This document shows positions 42,720 through 50,216 of a DNA stretch of 64,000 bases, one piece after another. Origin of the DNA: Shiella aurantiaca (GTDB lineage Bacteria; Bacteroidota; Bacteroidia; Cytophagales; Cyclobacteriaceae); assembly GCA_030412945.1 (NCBI GenBank), contig JAUHJS010000007.1, forward strand, positions 1 to 64,000. The letters run 5' to 3'. Position 1 is the stretch's first letter, and each line of letters begins with the position of its first letter. The notes under the pieces are model-generated. The model saw nothing but the letters and a program-made list of their open reading frames with translations. It was not told the origin of the DNA and did no database searches. A program made the position numbers and the translations under genes.

Positions 42720-43444
42720 TGAGATTTGTAGAAAAGAATATAATCACAAATTCTTTAGTAATTGAAGCCCAAATTTTATTGAATGCCTCAAGGCATTATA
42801 ATCAAAGTGATAGAGTGAAGGATATTATCCGCAAATTGTACTATGGATGCTGTGCATTTTGTGAATGTTCTCCCGAAGACGGTTCGTTTTTTCAGATAGA
42901 GCATTTTTATCCCAAAAATGTGACCGCATACAAAAAATATGCAAAAAGCATTGAAAACCTTCATTTCTCGTGTCAACGATGCAATACTTTAAAAGGTCGC
43001 AAAGTGCATCTAAATATTTTTTCTCCTAATTACTTTCTTAGTGGAGGAAGTTGGAGTTTATCTAAAATTGAAAAAATTGAGGATGAGTTGTATTACGTTG
43101 GACATCTTTTGTTCTTCAAAAATTCAATTACGCCTTCTATAAATAGAGGGTTAGAAACAATAAAACTATTTGATTTAAACAATATTAATGGCTCGATAAG
43201 AAGCAGTCGACAGCACTTGATAGAAAGCAGACTTAGAGTTTATGACAACGTATATAAAATATTATCTGTTATATATGAACTAATCTTAAACTATAAAAAG
43301 GAATTTGACAATGCTATAATTATCCTATTTTCAATTGTTATTAAATATACTAATTCAAGTTCTCATTTTTCAACTATGGTTATACATAATTTTGGCTCTG
43401 ACATTTACAAACTTCTAGTAATTTACAATGCAAAAAAAAAATAA
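42719..43444 (+). CDS. ptuB: PtuB-like HNH endonuclease of a Septu-type defence system
   Basis: A protein of 241 residues. The HNH core lies near the N-terminus: CCAFCECSP (first zinc Cys pair), FQIEHFYPK (catalytic His and Glu), then LHFSCQRCNTLKGRK (second zinc pair, Asn and Lys). This order matches PtuB/TIGR02646-type nucleases found in Septu and in retron-associated systems. The C-terminal half is helical and may bind the ATPase. The ATG at 42719 overlaps the ptuA stop (TGATG). No reverse transcriptase gene is nearby, which argues for Septu over a retron. It is AT-rich. Confidence 0.72.
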   Translation: MRFVEKNIITNSLVIEAQILLNASRHYNQSDRVKDIIRKLYYGCCAFCECSPEDGSFFQIEHFYPKNVTAYKKYAKSIENLHFSCQRCNTLKGRKVHLNIFSPNYFLSGGSWSLSKIEKIEDELYYVGHLLFFKNSITPSINRGLETIKLFDLNNINGSIRSSRQHLIESRLRVYDNVYKILSVIYELILNYKKEFDNAIIILFSIVIKYTNSSSHFSTMVIHNFGSDIYKLLVIYNAKKK

Positions 43445-43456
43445 AAGCACAGCAGG

Positions 43457-43590
43457 TAACAGGCGTTTGGCTCAATGGCGGGTGACGTGGTTAATTGAAC
43501 ATTCTACCTCGCATCAACTTTTGTGGTTAAATGACAGTTTTGTGCTCCGTAATCCGCCACTGCGCCAAGCGCCAAAACGTTATGTGCAAT
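43457..43590. repeat. attC-like recombination site, right boundary of the Septu-like pair
   Basis: TAAC (43457-43460) and GTTA (43579-43582) bound an imperfect inverted repeat: GGCGTTTGGC (43462-43471) with GCCAAGCGCC (43564-43573), then ATGGCGG with CCGCCACT. About 70 nt lie between the arms, and an unpaired AAAA (43574-43577) faces a single A. Complementary outer cores, a bulged imperfect stem and a variable centre are the features of a folded integron attC. GTTATGT fits the R' core GTTRRRY at all but one base. No integrase gene is in the window. Confidence 0.55.
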
Positions 43591-43610
43591 ATTAAGACAG
43601 CGAGACAAAG

Positions 43611-44255
43611 ATGAAAGGACAATATATATCACCTGAACTTGACTTAAAAGCCTTTAACTGCGCTCATTGCCACGTTTATTCTCATCAAGACTGGTATTAC
43701 TTAAGGGCGGGCGAAAGACAAGATGGTTATGGGAATCAACATGAGGATAGGAGATTTAGAGTTTCCTATTGCGAACGTTGTGGGGGAAATACAATTTGGT
43801 TTGGACAAAATATCGTTTTCCCTCAAAACTCAATAGTTGAACCTGCAAATACAGACTTACCACAAGACATTATAGAAGACTACAACGAAGCTGCTATGGT
43901 ATTAAATCTATCACCAAGAAGTTCAGCTGCATTATTGAGACTTTCAATTCAAAAGTTATGTAAGCTTCTTGGCGAATCAGGGAAGGACATAAATAGTGAC
44001 ATTAAGAACTTGGTATTGAAAGGTCTACCACCAAAAGTACAAGAAGCGTTAGACAGTGTAAGAGTTATCGGGAATGAATCTGTTCATCCTGGAGAATTGA
44101 ACTTGAACGACAACAGAGAAATTGCCAACAAGTTATTTAAACTAGTAAACTTCATTGCAACTAAATTAATCACTGAACCAAAAGAGATAGATGACTTATA
44201 CGGCTCATTACCACAGTCAAAATTAGACGGAATAAATAAGCGTGACGGAAAATAG
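43611..44255 (+). CDS. DUF4145-domain protein with zinc ribbon
   Basis: A protein of 214 residues. The N-terminal part has two Cys pairs (CAHCH and CERCGG) forming a likely zinc ribbon. The C-terminal part (about 95-190) is a DUF4145 helical domain with LSPRSSAALLRLSIQKLCKLLG and IGNESVHPGELN; the conserved R...N...H-P are visible. DUF4145 occurs alone and as part of restriction and defence proteins, with an unknown biochemical role. It lies 21 nt after the attC-like site, as expected for the first gene of the next cassette, but no attC is seen after it. Confidence 0.75.
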   Translation: MKGQYISPELDLKAFNCAHCHVYSHQDWYYLRAGERQDGYGNQHEDRRFRVSYCERCGGNTIWFGQNIVFPQNSIVEPANTDLPQDIIEDYNEAAMVLNLSPRSSAALLRLSIQKLCKLLGESGKDINSDIKNLVLKGLPPKVQEALDSVRVIGNESVHPGELNLNDNREIANKLFKLVNFIATKLITEPKEIDDLYGSLPQSKLDGINKRDGK

Positions 44256-44259
44256 AAAC

Positions 44260-44335
44260 CCCGCTATTCGCCATTTGTCCTATCGAATCCCTATGCTAGG
44301 GTCTGCAAGCCTAATTCTAATCTAATTAGCTATTC
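44260..44335. repeat. Dispersed repeat, copy D
   Basis: CCCGCTATTCGCCATTTGTC, then CTATCGAATCC, GCTAGGGTCTGCAAGCC and TAGCTATTC match copies A and C. It separates the DUF4145 gene from the convergent kinase-like gene and touches its stop codon. Confidence 0.65.
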
Positions 44336-45850
44336 CTCTTTTAAATTACGGGCAATCATTTCTTTAATATCCTCACGGCTAAAATTATGCCCATCATACA
44401 GCAGGTCGCTGATTCTGCGGATTACAATGTCGAGTTCTTCAGAGGATGCAATCAGGCCGTTGATCAGCTGTGGGTCGGAGGCGTAGGTAGGGTTTTGACG
44501 AATCAGTTGGGATAGGCCCAGTATGCGCGAAAGCGGTGCCCGCAGAATGTGGGAATTGATAAAGGCGTATTCGGTGAGTTGGGTGTTTTGCTTTTCGAGT
44601 TCCGAGGTACGGATTTTTACCTGTTCTTCCAGCGATTCGTTGAGGGTGGAAAGCTCTTCATTGAGGGAACTTAGTTCCTCATTCATGGTTTCAATCTCGT
44701 TCGATTTTTCTAGGAGCTGATTGTTGCTGCTTTTGAGCTCACGAAAGAGCTGTAGCGTTTGATGGCTTTTTTGTGCCAGCGAAATAAGGTCGGCCAGTGA
44801 TTGTACAAAAAGGATTTCCTCTACCGACCACTTGCGTGCCTGCTGTTGTTGTTCGCAGCAGATTACGCCCAAAATTTTGCCATCGGCCAGTATGGGGCAA
44901 TCGAGCAGGGAGAAGATGCCCAGTGGCTTCAAATAGCCGGGCCCGAAACCTCGTGTGGCCGGGTGGCTGAGGGCATCATCGGCTGCTATGTATTTTTCTT
45001 CGCGTATGGCCTCGAAGTAGGGAGCATAGAGCTCGGCCGTAAGTATGGCTTCCTCTTGCTCGGAAGTTTGCTGGGTTTGGTACAGAAACTTTCTTCGGAT
45101 GGCTAGGGGGGCTTCTTCCAACAGCCAAATACTGACTCGGGATATGCCCAATTGCTGGGCGGCCATCATACTTACTTTCTGGTAGAGGGTGCTAAGTTGC
45201 CCATTGCGCACTGCCGGATCTTGTGCGATTTTATACAGCGCGATTTGGTATTGAAAAAGCTTTTCCTTGAGTTGTTTGACCTGGTCTGACTCCTTCACGC
45301 TATCTACATACGCATCCCCCAGCAGTTTATTGAGCAGGTATACCACACAAAAAGCCGCAAGGGAGAAAATAAGTCCTGTTAAGAGAAAGGCAATAACCTG
45401 AATGTTCACGGTGTAGGAACTGCCTATTTGTATCCAACAGTACAGGGCGTCTACACAAACGAATATCCAAACAATAAGCAGCCAGATTTGTGCAGAGCGC
45501 ATATTGCTTACAATAAGGGCTACTACAGGCACAAATGGAAACCAGTAAACAATGGAATGGAAGATATCGGGCTTGGCAAATAAGTTGGCCTGCAATAGCG
45601 AGAAGAGTATGGCTACTACAATTTGGCCTTGCCACTGAGGATAGATATTTTTCTTAAAAGCCCCATACGAAAGTAGGCTCAGGCCAAGAAAAGGTGCCAA
45701 AAGCGATACCCGTGTAGAGGGGAAATCGAAAATCAGCTCCACAAGCGTGTAAATACCGAGCAAAATGCACTGCATAATGATGGCGCTTTCCACAATCTTG
45801 GGCGATCGTACGTTGTAATCGGTATTTAATATTTTCTTTAATCGACTCAT
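44330..45850 (-). CDS. Membrane GAF protein with kinase dimerisation segment but no ATPase domain
   Basis: A protein of 506 residues. Six hydrophobic segments span about 20-180. A GAF domain follows (about 215-370; ISRVSIWLLEEAP, then LDCPILADGKILGVICCEQ), then a coiled coil (EIETMNEELSSLNEELSTLN). Next is a HisKA-like segment with FINSHILRAPLSRILGLSQL, where the His occupies the phospho-acceptor position. The protein ends 70 residues later with no N, G1, F or G2 box. It cannot autophosphorylate alone, so it may be phosphorylated by a partner kinase, act as a scaffold, or be truncated. The stop lies at the edge of a dispersed repeat, which fits truncation. Confidence 0.75.
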   Translation of the reverse strand: MSRLKKILNTDYNVRSPKIVESAIIMQCILLGIYTLVELIFDFPSTRVSLLAPFLGLSLLSYGAFKKNIYPQWQGQIVVAILFSLLQANLFAKPDIFHSIVYWFPFVPVVALIVSNMRSAQIWLLIVWIFVCVDALYCWIQIGSSYTVNIQVIAFLLTGLIFSLAAFCVVYLLNKLLGDAYVDSVKESDQVKQLKEKLFQYQIALYKIAQDPAVRNGQLSTLYQKVSMMAAQQLGISRVSIWLLEEAPLAIRRKFLYQTQQTSEQEEAILTAELYAPYFEAIREEKYIAADDALSHPATRGFGPGYLKPLGIFSLLDCPILADGKILGVICCEQQQQARKWSVEEILFVQSLADLISLAQKSHQTLQLFRELKSSNNQLLEKSNEIETMNEELSSLNEELSTLNESLEEQVKIRTSELEKQNTQLTEYAFINSHILRAPLSRILGLSQLIRQNPTYASDPQLINGLIASSEELDIVIRRISDLLYDGHNFSREDIKEMIARNLKEE

Positions 45851-45965
45851 GAGCAGTCAATTAACCGCTTTGGGGTGAAACAGTTTGAAAGATACTAGCT
45901 TTATTTGATGTTTTTGTAAAAGTGCTAAGCAGCGCTTAAAAATTCTTTTATGGGCAATAAAAATA

Positions 45966-47048
45966 TTATCGCTTAAGTACAGGATTGATGTATCCCCAAA
46001 GATCATCCAGGTAAGCCAGAGGCACCTGAGACGGATCGGGAGTATCGCCCAAGCGCACGATTACTATACCCATATCAGGGATTACCTGAAGCATTTGACC
46101 ATTCTTTCCCAAAGCCGCTATCAGGGTAGAGGGAGCGCGGGGAGCCAAAGGTCCGTTAAAAACCGTTTGCAGGCCGGGTACCATAAAATTATTTTTCCCA
46201 TTGAGCCACCATAGGTATCCGTACGAAAGGTTCAGATTTTGTGAGGAGGAGGTCATATCGCCAAAATAGCGTGCGTCATTCAATAAATCTTCCCCATTCC
46301 AAACGCCCTCATTTACTATAAGCCAGCCAAATCGAGCCATGGCGCGGGCGGTGCTAAAATATACCTTATTGTTGTCTACCGATAGCCATTGTCCATCCAT
46401 GCCAATTTTATCGGCCAGTTTTTCGCGAAAATAGCTAGTGAAATTGGTTTGGGAAGCTTCCTCGATAACCTCATGCAGCAGGGTGTAAGGCGCATTATGA
46501 TACGCCCAGCGTCTTCCAGCATCGGTGAGGTATTGCAGGCAATTGGGCGTGGTGCAGGTAGGGTCGACTACAAGGTCGTTGAGCCCGGTGGTCATGCTCA
46601 GTTGATTACGTATAGTGATTCTCTGTTCGCTTTCGGGAGCTAAAGATGTCCAGCCTACTCCCAGGTAGGCAGAGGTGGTATCTTGAATGGACAGTATGCT
46701 GTCCGATTGTGCTTGCCCCACCAAAAAGGCTATAAGCGTTTTCCCGGCTGAGGCCCAGTACCAATTGCTTTCCGGTCCGAAGTCGGCACTGTTGTCCAGC
46801 GTTCTTCCCCAGTATTGTTCCACGATGATTTTGCCATCTTTCAGCATGATGAAAGCGCGCGTATTGGTGCTTTCCAAGTAATCGTATAAATCGGGTAAGG
46901 CATCTACGTTCCAGCAAACGTTTTGGGGTTTTTCCGTTTCCCATTCTCCCTCCAAAGGTGGGAAATAAGCCCCGTTTTGAGGCTCTGGATTCGACTGGCA
47001 AGCCGATACAAGTAGTAGCAGCCCAAATATTCCAAGCATTCCTTTCAT
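45966..47048 (-). CDS. Serine hydrolase lipoprotein, class C beta-lactamase-like
   Basis: A protein of 360 residues with a lipoprotein signal (LLLLVSAC). The catalytic SxxK is in WYWASAGKTLIAF, and the YxN motif is WAYHNAPYTLL. The C-terminal part with NLSYGYLWWLNGK and MVPGLQ fits the penicillin-binding-protein/beta-lactamase fold. The distal KTG-like triad is not obvious. Such proteins in Bacteroidota are usually peptidases or esterases of unknown substrate, not drug-resistance enzymes. It should be tethered to the outer membrane. It follows the fabF gene by about 90 nt in the same direction, but with no clear operon evidence. Confidence 0.78.
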   Translation of the reverse strand: MKGMLGIFGLLLLVSACQSNPEPQNGAYFPPLEGEWETEKPQNVCWNVDALPDLYDYLESTNTRAFIMLKDGKIIVEQYWGRTLDNSADFGPESNWYWASAGKTLIAFLVGQAQSDSILSIQDTTSAYLGVGWTSLAPESEQRITIRNQLSMTTGLNDLVVDPTCTTPNCLQYLTDAGRRWAYHNAPYTLLHEVIEEASQTNFTSYFREKLADKIGMDGQWLSVDNNKVYFSTARAMARFGWLIVNEGVWNGEDLLNDARYFGDMTSSSQNLNLSYGYLWWLNGKNNFMVPGLQTVFNGPLAPRAPSTLIAALGKNGQMLQVIPDMGIVIVRLGDTPDPSQVPLAYLDDLWGYINPVLKR

Positions 47049-47138
47049 AGCATACTAGTAAAGCGGTAAGTTAGGAAATTGTGAAGATGAAAGGAAATCC
47101 CTAGTCTGCGCATAGTTTGCAGACTAGGGGGTTCCGTA

Positions 47139-48395
47139 TTACATCATTCTTTTAAAAATTACCGAGGCATTGTGCCCGCCAAAGCCGAAGGTATTGCTCA
47201 GCACATAGTCAATCTTGCGTTTTTGCGCTTTGTGTGGGGTGAGGTTAAAACCTTTGGGAATTTCCGGGTCGGGCGTGTCCAAATTAATGGTAGGTGGAAC
47301 GAGCTGGCGCTGTAGGGCCATAATGGCTGCCAAGGCTTCGGCCGCACCCGCACCGCCCAAGAGGTGGCCAGTCATGCTTTTAGTCGCGCTGATGTTCATT
47401 TGCTTCACCGCTTCGCCAAATACCTGGCGTATGCCTTTCAGTTCACTGATGTCGCCAAGGGGCGTGGAAGTACCGTGGGTATTAATATAGTCGATTTGGC
47501 TGGGCTCAATACGGGCATCACGCAGGGCGGCTTTCATACCCAGCGCAGCTCCATCACCCTCGGGGTGCGTGGCGGTGAGGTGATAGGCATCGGCCGACTG
47601 ACCGCCCCCTACAATCTCGGCATAAATCGTAGCGCCTCGCTTTTCGGCATGTTCCAGACTTTCTAATACAAGAGCGCAGCTGCCTTCTCCCATCACAAAG
47701 CCATCTCTGTTTTGGTCATAGGGGCGACTAGCCGCCTGCGGATTGTCATTGCGCGTGCTCAGGGCTTTCATGGCACCAAAGCCGCCTATCCCAATTTCGG
47801 TAATGGCCGCTTCCGAGCCTCCGCTGATTATCACATCGGCATAGCCCCAGCGGATGTAGTTCATGGCTTCTATCAGGGCGGTATTGGAACTAGCGCAAGC
47901 CGATACGGTGGTAAAATTGGGTCCGCGATAGCCATGGCGCATGGAGATAAGTCCTGAGGCAATGTCTACTATCATCTTGGGCACTAGAAAGGGATTGAAG
48001 CGAGGAGTGTATTCACCCTCTACATAGGTTTTCATCTCTTCCTGAATAGTGAAAATTCCCCCATTTCCTGAGGCCCAAATCACCCCTACACGGTCGCGGT
48101 CAAGGCTGGGGTAGGAGTTCAGTTGGCTATTGGCTATGGCTTGTTCTGTAGCGGCTATGGCATATTGTGCAAAGTAATCGTACCTGCGCAGCTCATTCTT
48201 GGGAATATAAGGCAGTGGATCGAAGTTCTTCACCTCACAAGCGAAATGGGTCTTGAATTTGGTGTAGTCAAACTTAGTGATGCGGTCGGCACCACTTTTA
48301 CCTTGGGCGAGTCCGTCCCAAAATTCGGAAACCGTATTGCCTAAAGGCGTAATGGCGCCCAGGCCGGTGATGACTACTCTGTTGGCTTTATTCAT
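47139..48395 (-). CDS. fabF: Beta-ketoacyl-ACP synthase II-like (FabF family)
   Basis: A protein of 418 residues. The catalytic triad is complete: Cys in TTVSACASSNTALIEAM, His in INTHGTSTPLGD and His in KSMTGHLLGGAGA. It elongates acyl-ACP by Claisen condensation. Bacteroidota often carry several FabF copies; this one is not beside acpP or fab genes but overlaps a TetR regulator by 8 nt. It is therefore more likely a regulated accessory elongation enzyme than the primary FabF. Control of both genes by the TetR operator at 48967 is inferred. Confidence 0.88.
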   Translation of the reverse strand: MNKANRVVITGLGAITPLGNTVSEFWDGLAQGKSGADRITKFDYTKFKTHFACEVKNFDPLPYIPKNELRRYDYFAQYAIAATEQAIANSQLNSYPSLDRDRVGVIWASGNGGIFTIQEEMKTYVEGEYTPRFNPFLVPKMIVDIASGLISMRHGYRGPNFTTVSACASSNTALIEAMNYIRWGYADVIISGGSEAAITEIGIGGFGAMKALSTRNDNPQAASRPYDQNRDGFVMGEGSCALVLESLEHAEKRGATIYAEIVGGGQSADAYHLTATHPEGDGAALGMKAALRDARIEPSQIDYINTHGTSTPLGDISELKGIRQVFGEAVKQMNISATKSMTGHLLGGAGAAEALAAIMALQRQLVPPTINLDTPDPEIPKGFNLTPHKAQKRKIDYVLSNTFGFGGHNASVIFKRMM

Positions 48396-48951
48396 AGTTG
48401 TAAACGGAAAGTTCTTTTAATATACCTGATTTGATTTCTTGAAATACCTGTGGCCCCATTACGCGCGCCAGTTGAAGTCCTGCGGCTAAGTTGCTGATAA
48501 TAAGGAAAGCCTTTTGCGAAGGGCTTGTCTCAAAGCTGAAAATTTCCTTTTGCTTGCCTTCCTCCAACACATGGCTCAAATAGGTGTGAATGCTTTCGGC
48601 CAAGACTTGCAGGCGCATGCCCATGGTGGGTGGTAAGCCGGTAACTTGCGTGGCGATAGCACCTATGAGGCATACTTGGCGCTCTTGCTGATTAGCCTTG
48701 TATAAGTTGATAAACTCTAGCAGCTGAATCAGCACAGGTTCTTTACTTAGGCGCGTCCGATAGGCATCCCATTGCTGAATTGCACGCTCAACAACGGCTA
48801 TTCCCAGCAATTCTTTATTGGTAAAGTGGTAGTGGATGGCCGCATTTTTCACGCCAAGCTCTTGGGCAATATCGTGGTAACTAAAGGCCGTATAGCCTTT
48901 GGTTTTGATTAAGCGCTCGGCAATCTGTAAGATTTGGCTGCGGGTATCCAT
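48388..48951 (-). CDS. TetR-family transcriptional repressor
   Basis: A protein of 187 residues. The N-terminal HTH is QILQIAERLIKTKGYTAFSY, then HDIAQELGVKNAAIHYHFTNKELL. The C-terminal ligand domain is variable (residues 60-187) and could bind an acyl compound given the neighbour. Its stop overlaps the start of fabF by 8 nt, so repressor and enzyme form one unit. A perfect 18-bp palindrome 16 nt before its ATG is a likely autoregulatory operator. Confidence 0.85.
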   Translation of the reverse strand: MDTRSQILQIAERLIKTKGYTAFSYHDIAQELGVKNAAIHYHFTNKELLGIAVVERAIQQWDAYRTRLSKEPVLIQLLEFINLYKANQQERQVCLIGAIATQVTGLPPTMGMRLQVLAESIHTYLSHVLEEGKQKEIFSFETSPSQKAFLIISNLAAGLQLARVMGPQVFQEIKSGILKELSVYNYE

Positions 48952-48966
48952 TTGGATAGTAAACTT

Positions 48967-48984
48967 ACTTACTAATTAGTAAGT
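48967..48984 (-). promoter_or_regulatory. TetR operator palindrome
   Basis: ACTTACTAATTAGTAAGT is a perfect 18-bp palindrome centred 24 nt before the TetR start codon. Length and the TTACT..AGTAA arms are typical of TetR-family operators. It should control the repressor-fabF unit. Confidence 0.75.
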
Positions 48985-48995
48985 TTCCAAGGAAT

Positions 48996-49024
48996 AAAAA
49001 AAGGGATGAAATTTCACCCCTTTT
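48996..49024 (-). terminator. Terminator of the outer-membrane protein operon
   Basis: On the minus strand, AAAAGGGG and TGAAA pair with TTTCA and CCCTTTT around one mismatch, then a T run follows. It lies 18 nt after the stop of the beta-barrel gene and just upstream of the TetR promoter. Confidence 0.6.
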
Positions 49025-49042
49025 CCTGTTCTTTCTTATGGT

Positions 49043-50107
49043 TTATATCGTGATACCAAAGCTAAAGGCATTGAGCTTGGGCGTTTGGCTATCGGAGAAT
49101 ACGGTATTGAGGTCGTAGTTTACAAAGAGGTCGAAGTCCTTCCAGCCGAGCTGCGCCCTTAGGCCATAGCGCCAGGTATTGAGGTTGAAGTCATCGCGCA
49201 CTTTGTCTTTTTGTTTGTTGCCGTTTTCATTGAACACTACTTTGGTATAGCCGCCAATTCGGTAGCCACCATATACACCGGCTCCTACGCGGAAGCCATT
49301 TCCATTTTTGCCGAAGCGGAAATTAGGCACAAAGTGGGCATTCAGATGAGGGACTGTGAGCTTGCTTTTAATGCTATTGATATCGGGGTCGGTTTGCTGA
49401 GCGAATACGATATCTTTAGTGGTTTCATCAATGCTCAGGCGCATCTCATCATCCGAGAATTTGAAATTGTACCAGCTTACACCCAATCCCCAGTCGAGGT
49501 ATAGTGGCCCTGCGATTTTGGTAGTATAAATGGAGTTGATGGCAAAGTAGATACTGGCCCAATTGCGCACCGAGTAATCTTCATCGGTTTCATTGGGCAG
49601 CTTATTGCCATCCAATAGCCAGTTATTGATACCGAGGTCGAAATTCAGATTACGATCCGAAAAATTTCTTTTCTTATTGAATTTGATTTTGTAGTCTTTT
49701 CCGCTTTGGTAGCTGTCCTCATCCTCATCGGAGTCGCCCCATACATCGGTACGGGTGAAAGGCTCATTGCTGTCTTCTTCCTCGGTAGAGGTCCAGGCTT
49801 CTTGCTCAGAATAGAAAATAGTGGTGTCTTCCAGAATCTTTAAACCATCCTCCGTTTCAGAAAGAAGGAAATTCTTCTGGTCGCTGCTATCCACCTGCAC
49901 TTGTAGCTGATCGAGCATCTGGTTGATGTCGTACTTACGAATGGTTTCCAAATCTTTTTTGTCGTTCAATTGAATCACAATGCTGCTGTTGTTCCCAAAT
50001 TTCAAGATAAGGGTGTCACCTGCTTGAGCGGGCAAGGCCAGTAGCGCACTTGAACTGATGCCCAGGGTGATGGCAAATAGGCTGATGTTTTTTAGTAGCT
50101 GTTTCAT
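49043..50107 (-). CDS. Outer-membrane beta-barrel protein of a sigma-factor operon
   Basis: A protein of 354 residues with a signal peptide (SSALLALPAQAGD). Residues 30-150 form an acidic periplasmic segment that ends in a run of Asp, Glu and Ser (TSTEEEDSNEPFTR and WGDSDEDEDS). The C-terminal half has alternating polar and hydrophobic strands, such as SIYFAINSIYTTKIAGPLYL, then DWGLGVSW and FRVGAGVYGGYRIGG, ending FGITI. This is a PorT/OmpA-barrel-like type. It is the last of three minus-strand genes: ECF sigma, likely anti-sigma, and barrel. The barrel is probably a target or envelope-stress sensor of that system. Confidence 0.75.
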   Translation of the reverse strand: MKQLLKNISLFAITLGISSSALLALPAQAGDTLILKFGNNSSIVIQLNDKKDLETIRKYDINQMLDQLQVQVDSSDQKNFLLSETEDGLKILEDTTIFYSEQEAWTSTEEEDSNEPFTRTDVWGDSDEDEDSYQSGKDYKIKFNKKRNFSDRNLNFDLGINNWLLDGNKLPNETDEDYSVRNWASIYFAINSIYTTKIAGPLYLDWGLGVSWYNFKFSDDEMRLSIDETTKDIVFAQQTDPDINSIKSKLTVPHLNAHFVPNFRFGKNGNGFRVGAGVYGGYRIGGYTKVVFNENGNKQKDKVRDDFNLNTWRYGLRAQLGWKDFDLFVNYDLNTVFSDSQTPKLNAFSFGITI

Positions 50108-50216
50108 AATTTTTTAGTTTTGAAGGAAGGCTGAGGTTCCAGATTTCTGCGGGCAAGTATCTGGTGTTCACTTGCCCTGAGGTAGAACTACCTCGGCTTT
50201 CCTGAGTTGTTGTTGT
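50108..50216 (-). promoter_or_regulatory. Structured spacer between anti-sigma and outer-membrane genes
   Basis: The 109-nt spacer can form two hairpins: GGGCAAGT (50151-50158) with ACTTGCCC (50170-50177), and GAGGTA (50179-50184) with TACCTC (50089+100 to 50194). An alternative long pairing of AGGAAAGCCGAGGT with ACCTCAGCCTTCCT across the ends is also possible (about 12 of 15 pairs). It may be a processing site or regulatory switch. Confidence 0.4.

Noticed and set aside
41106-43444. A retron (PtuAB-type effector with reverse transcriptase)
   Set aside because: No reverse transcriptase gene or msr/msd-like inverted repeats were found near the pair.
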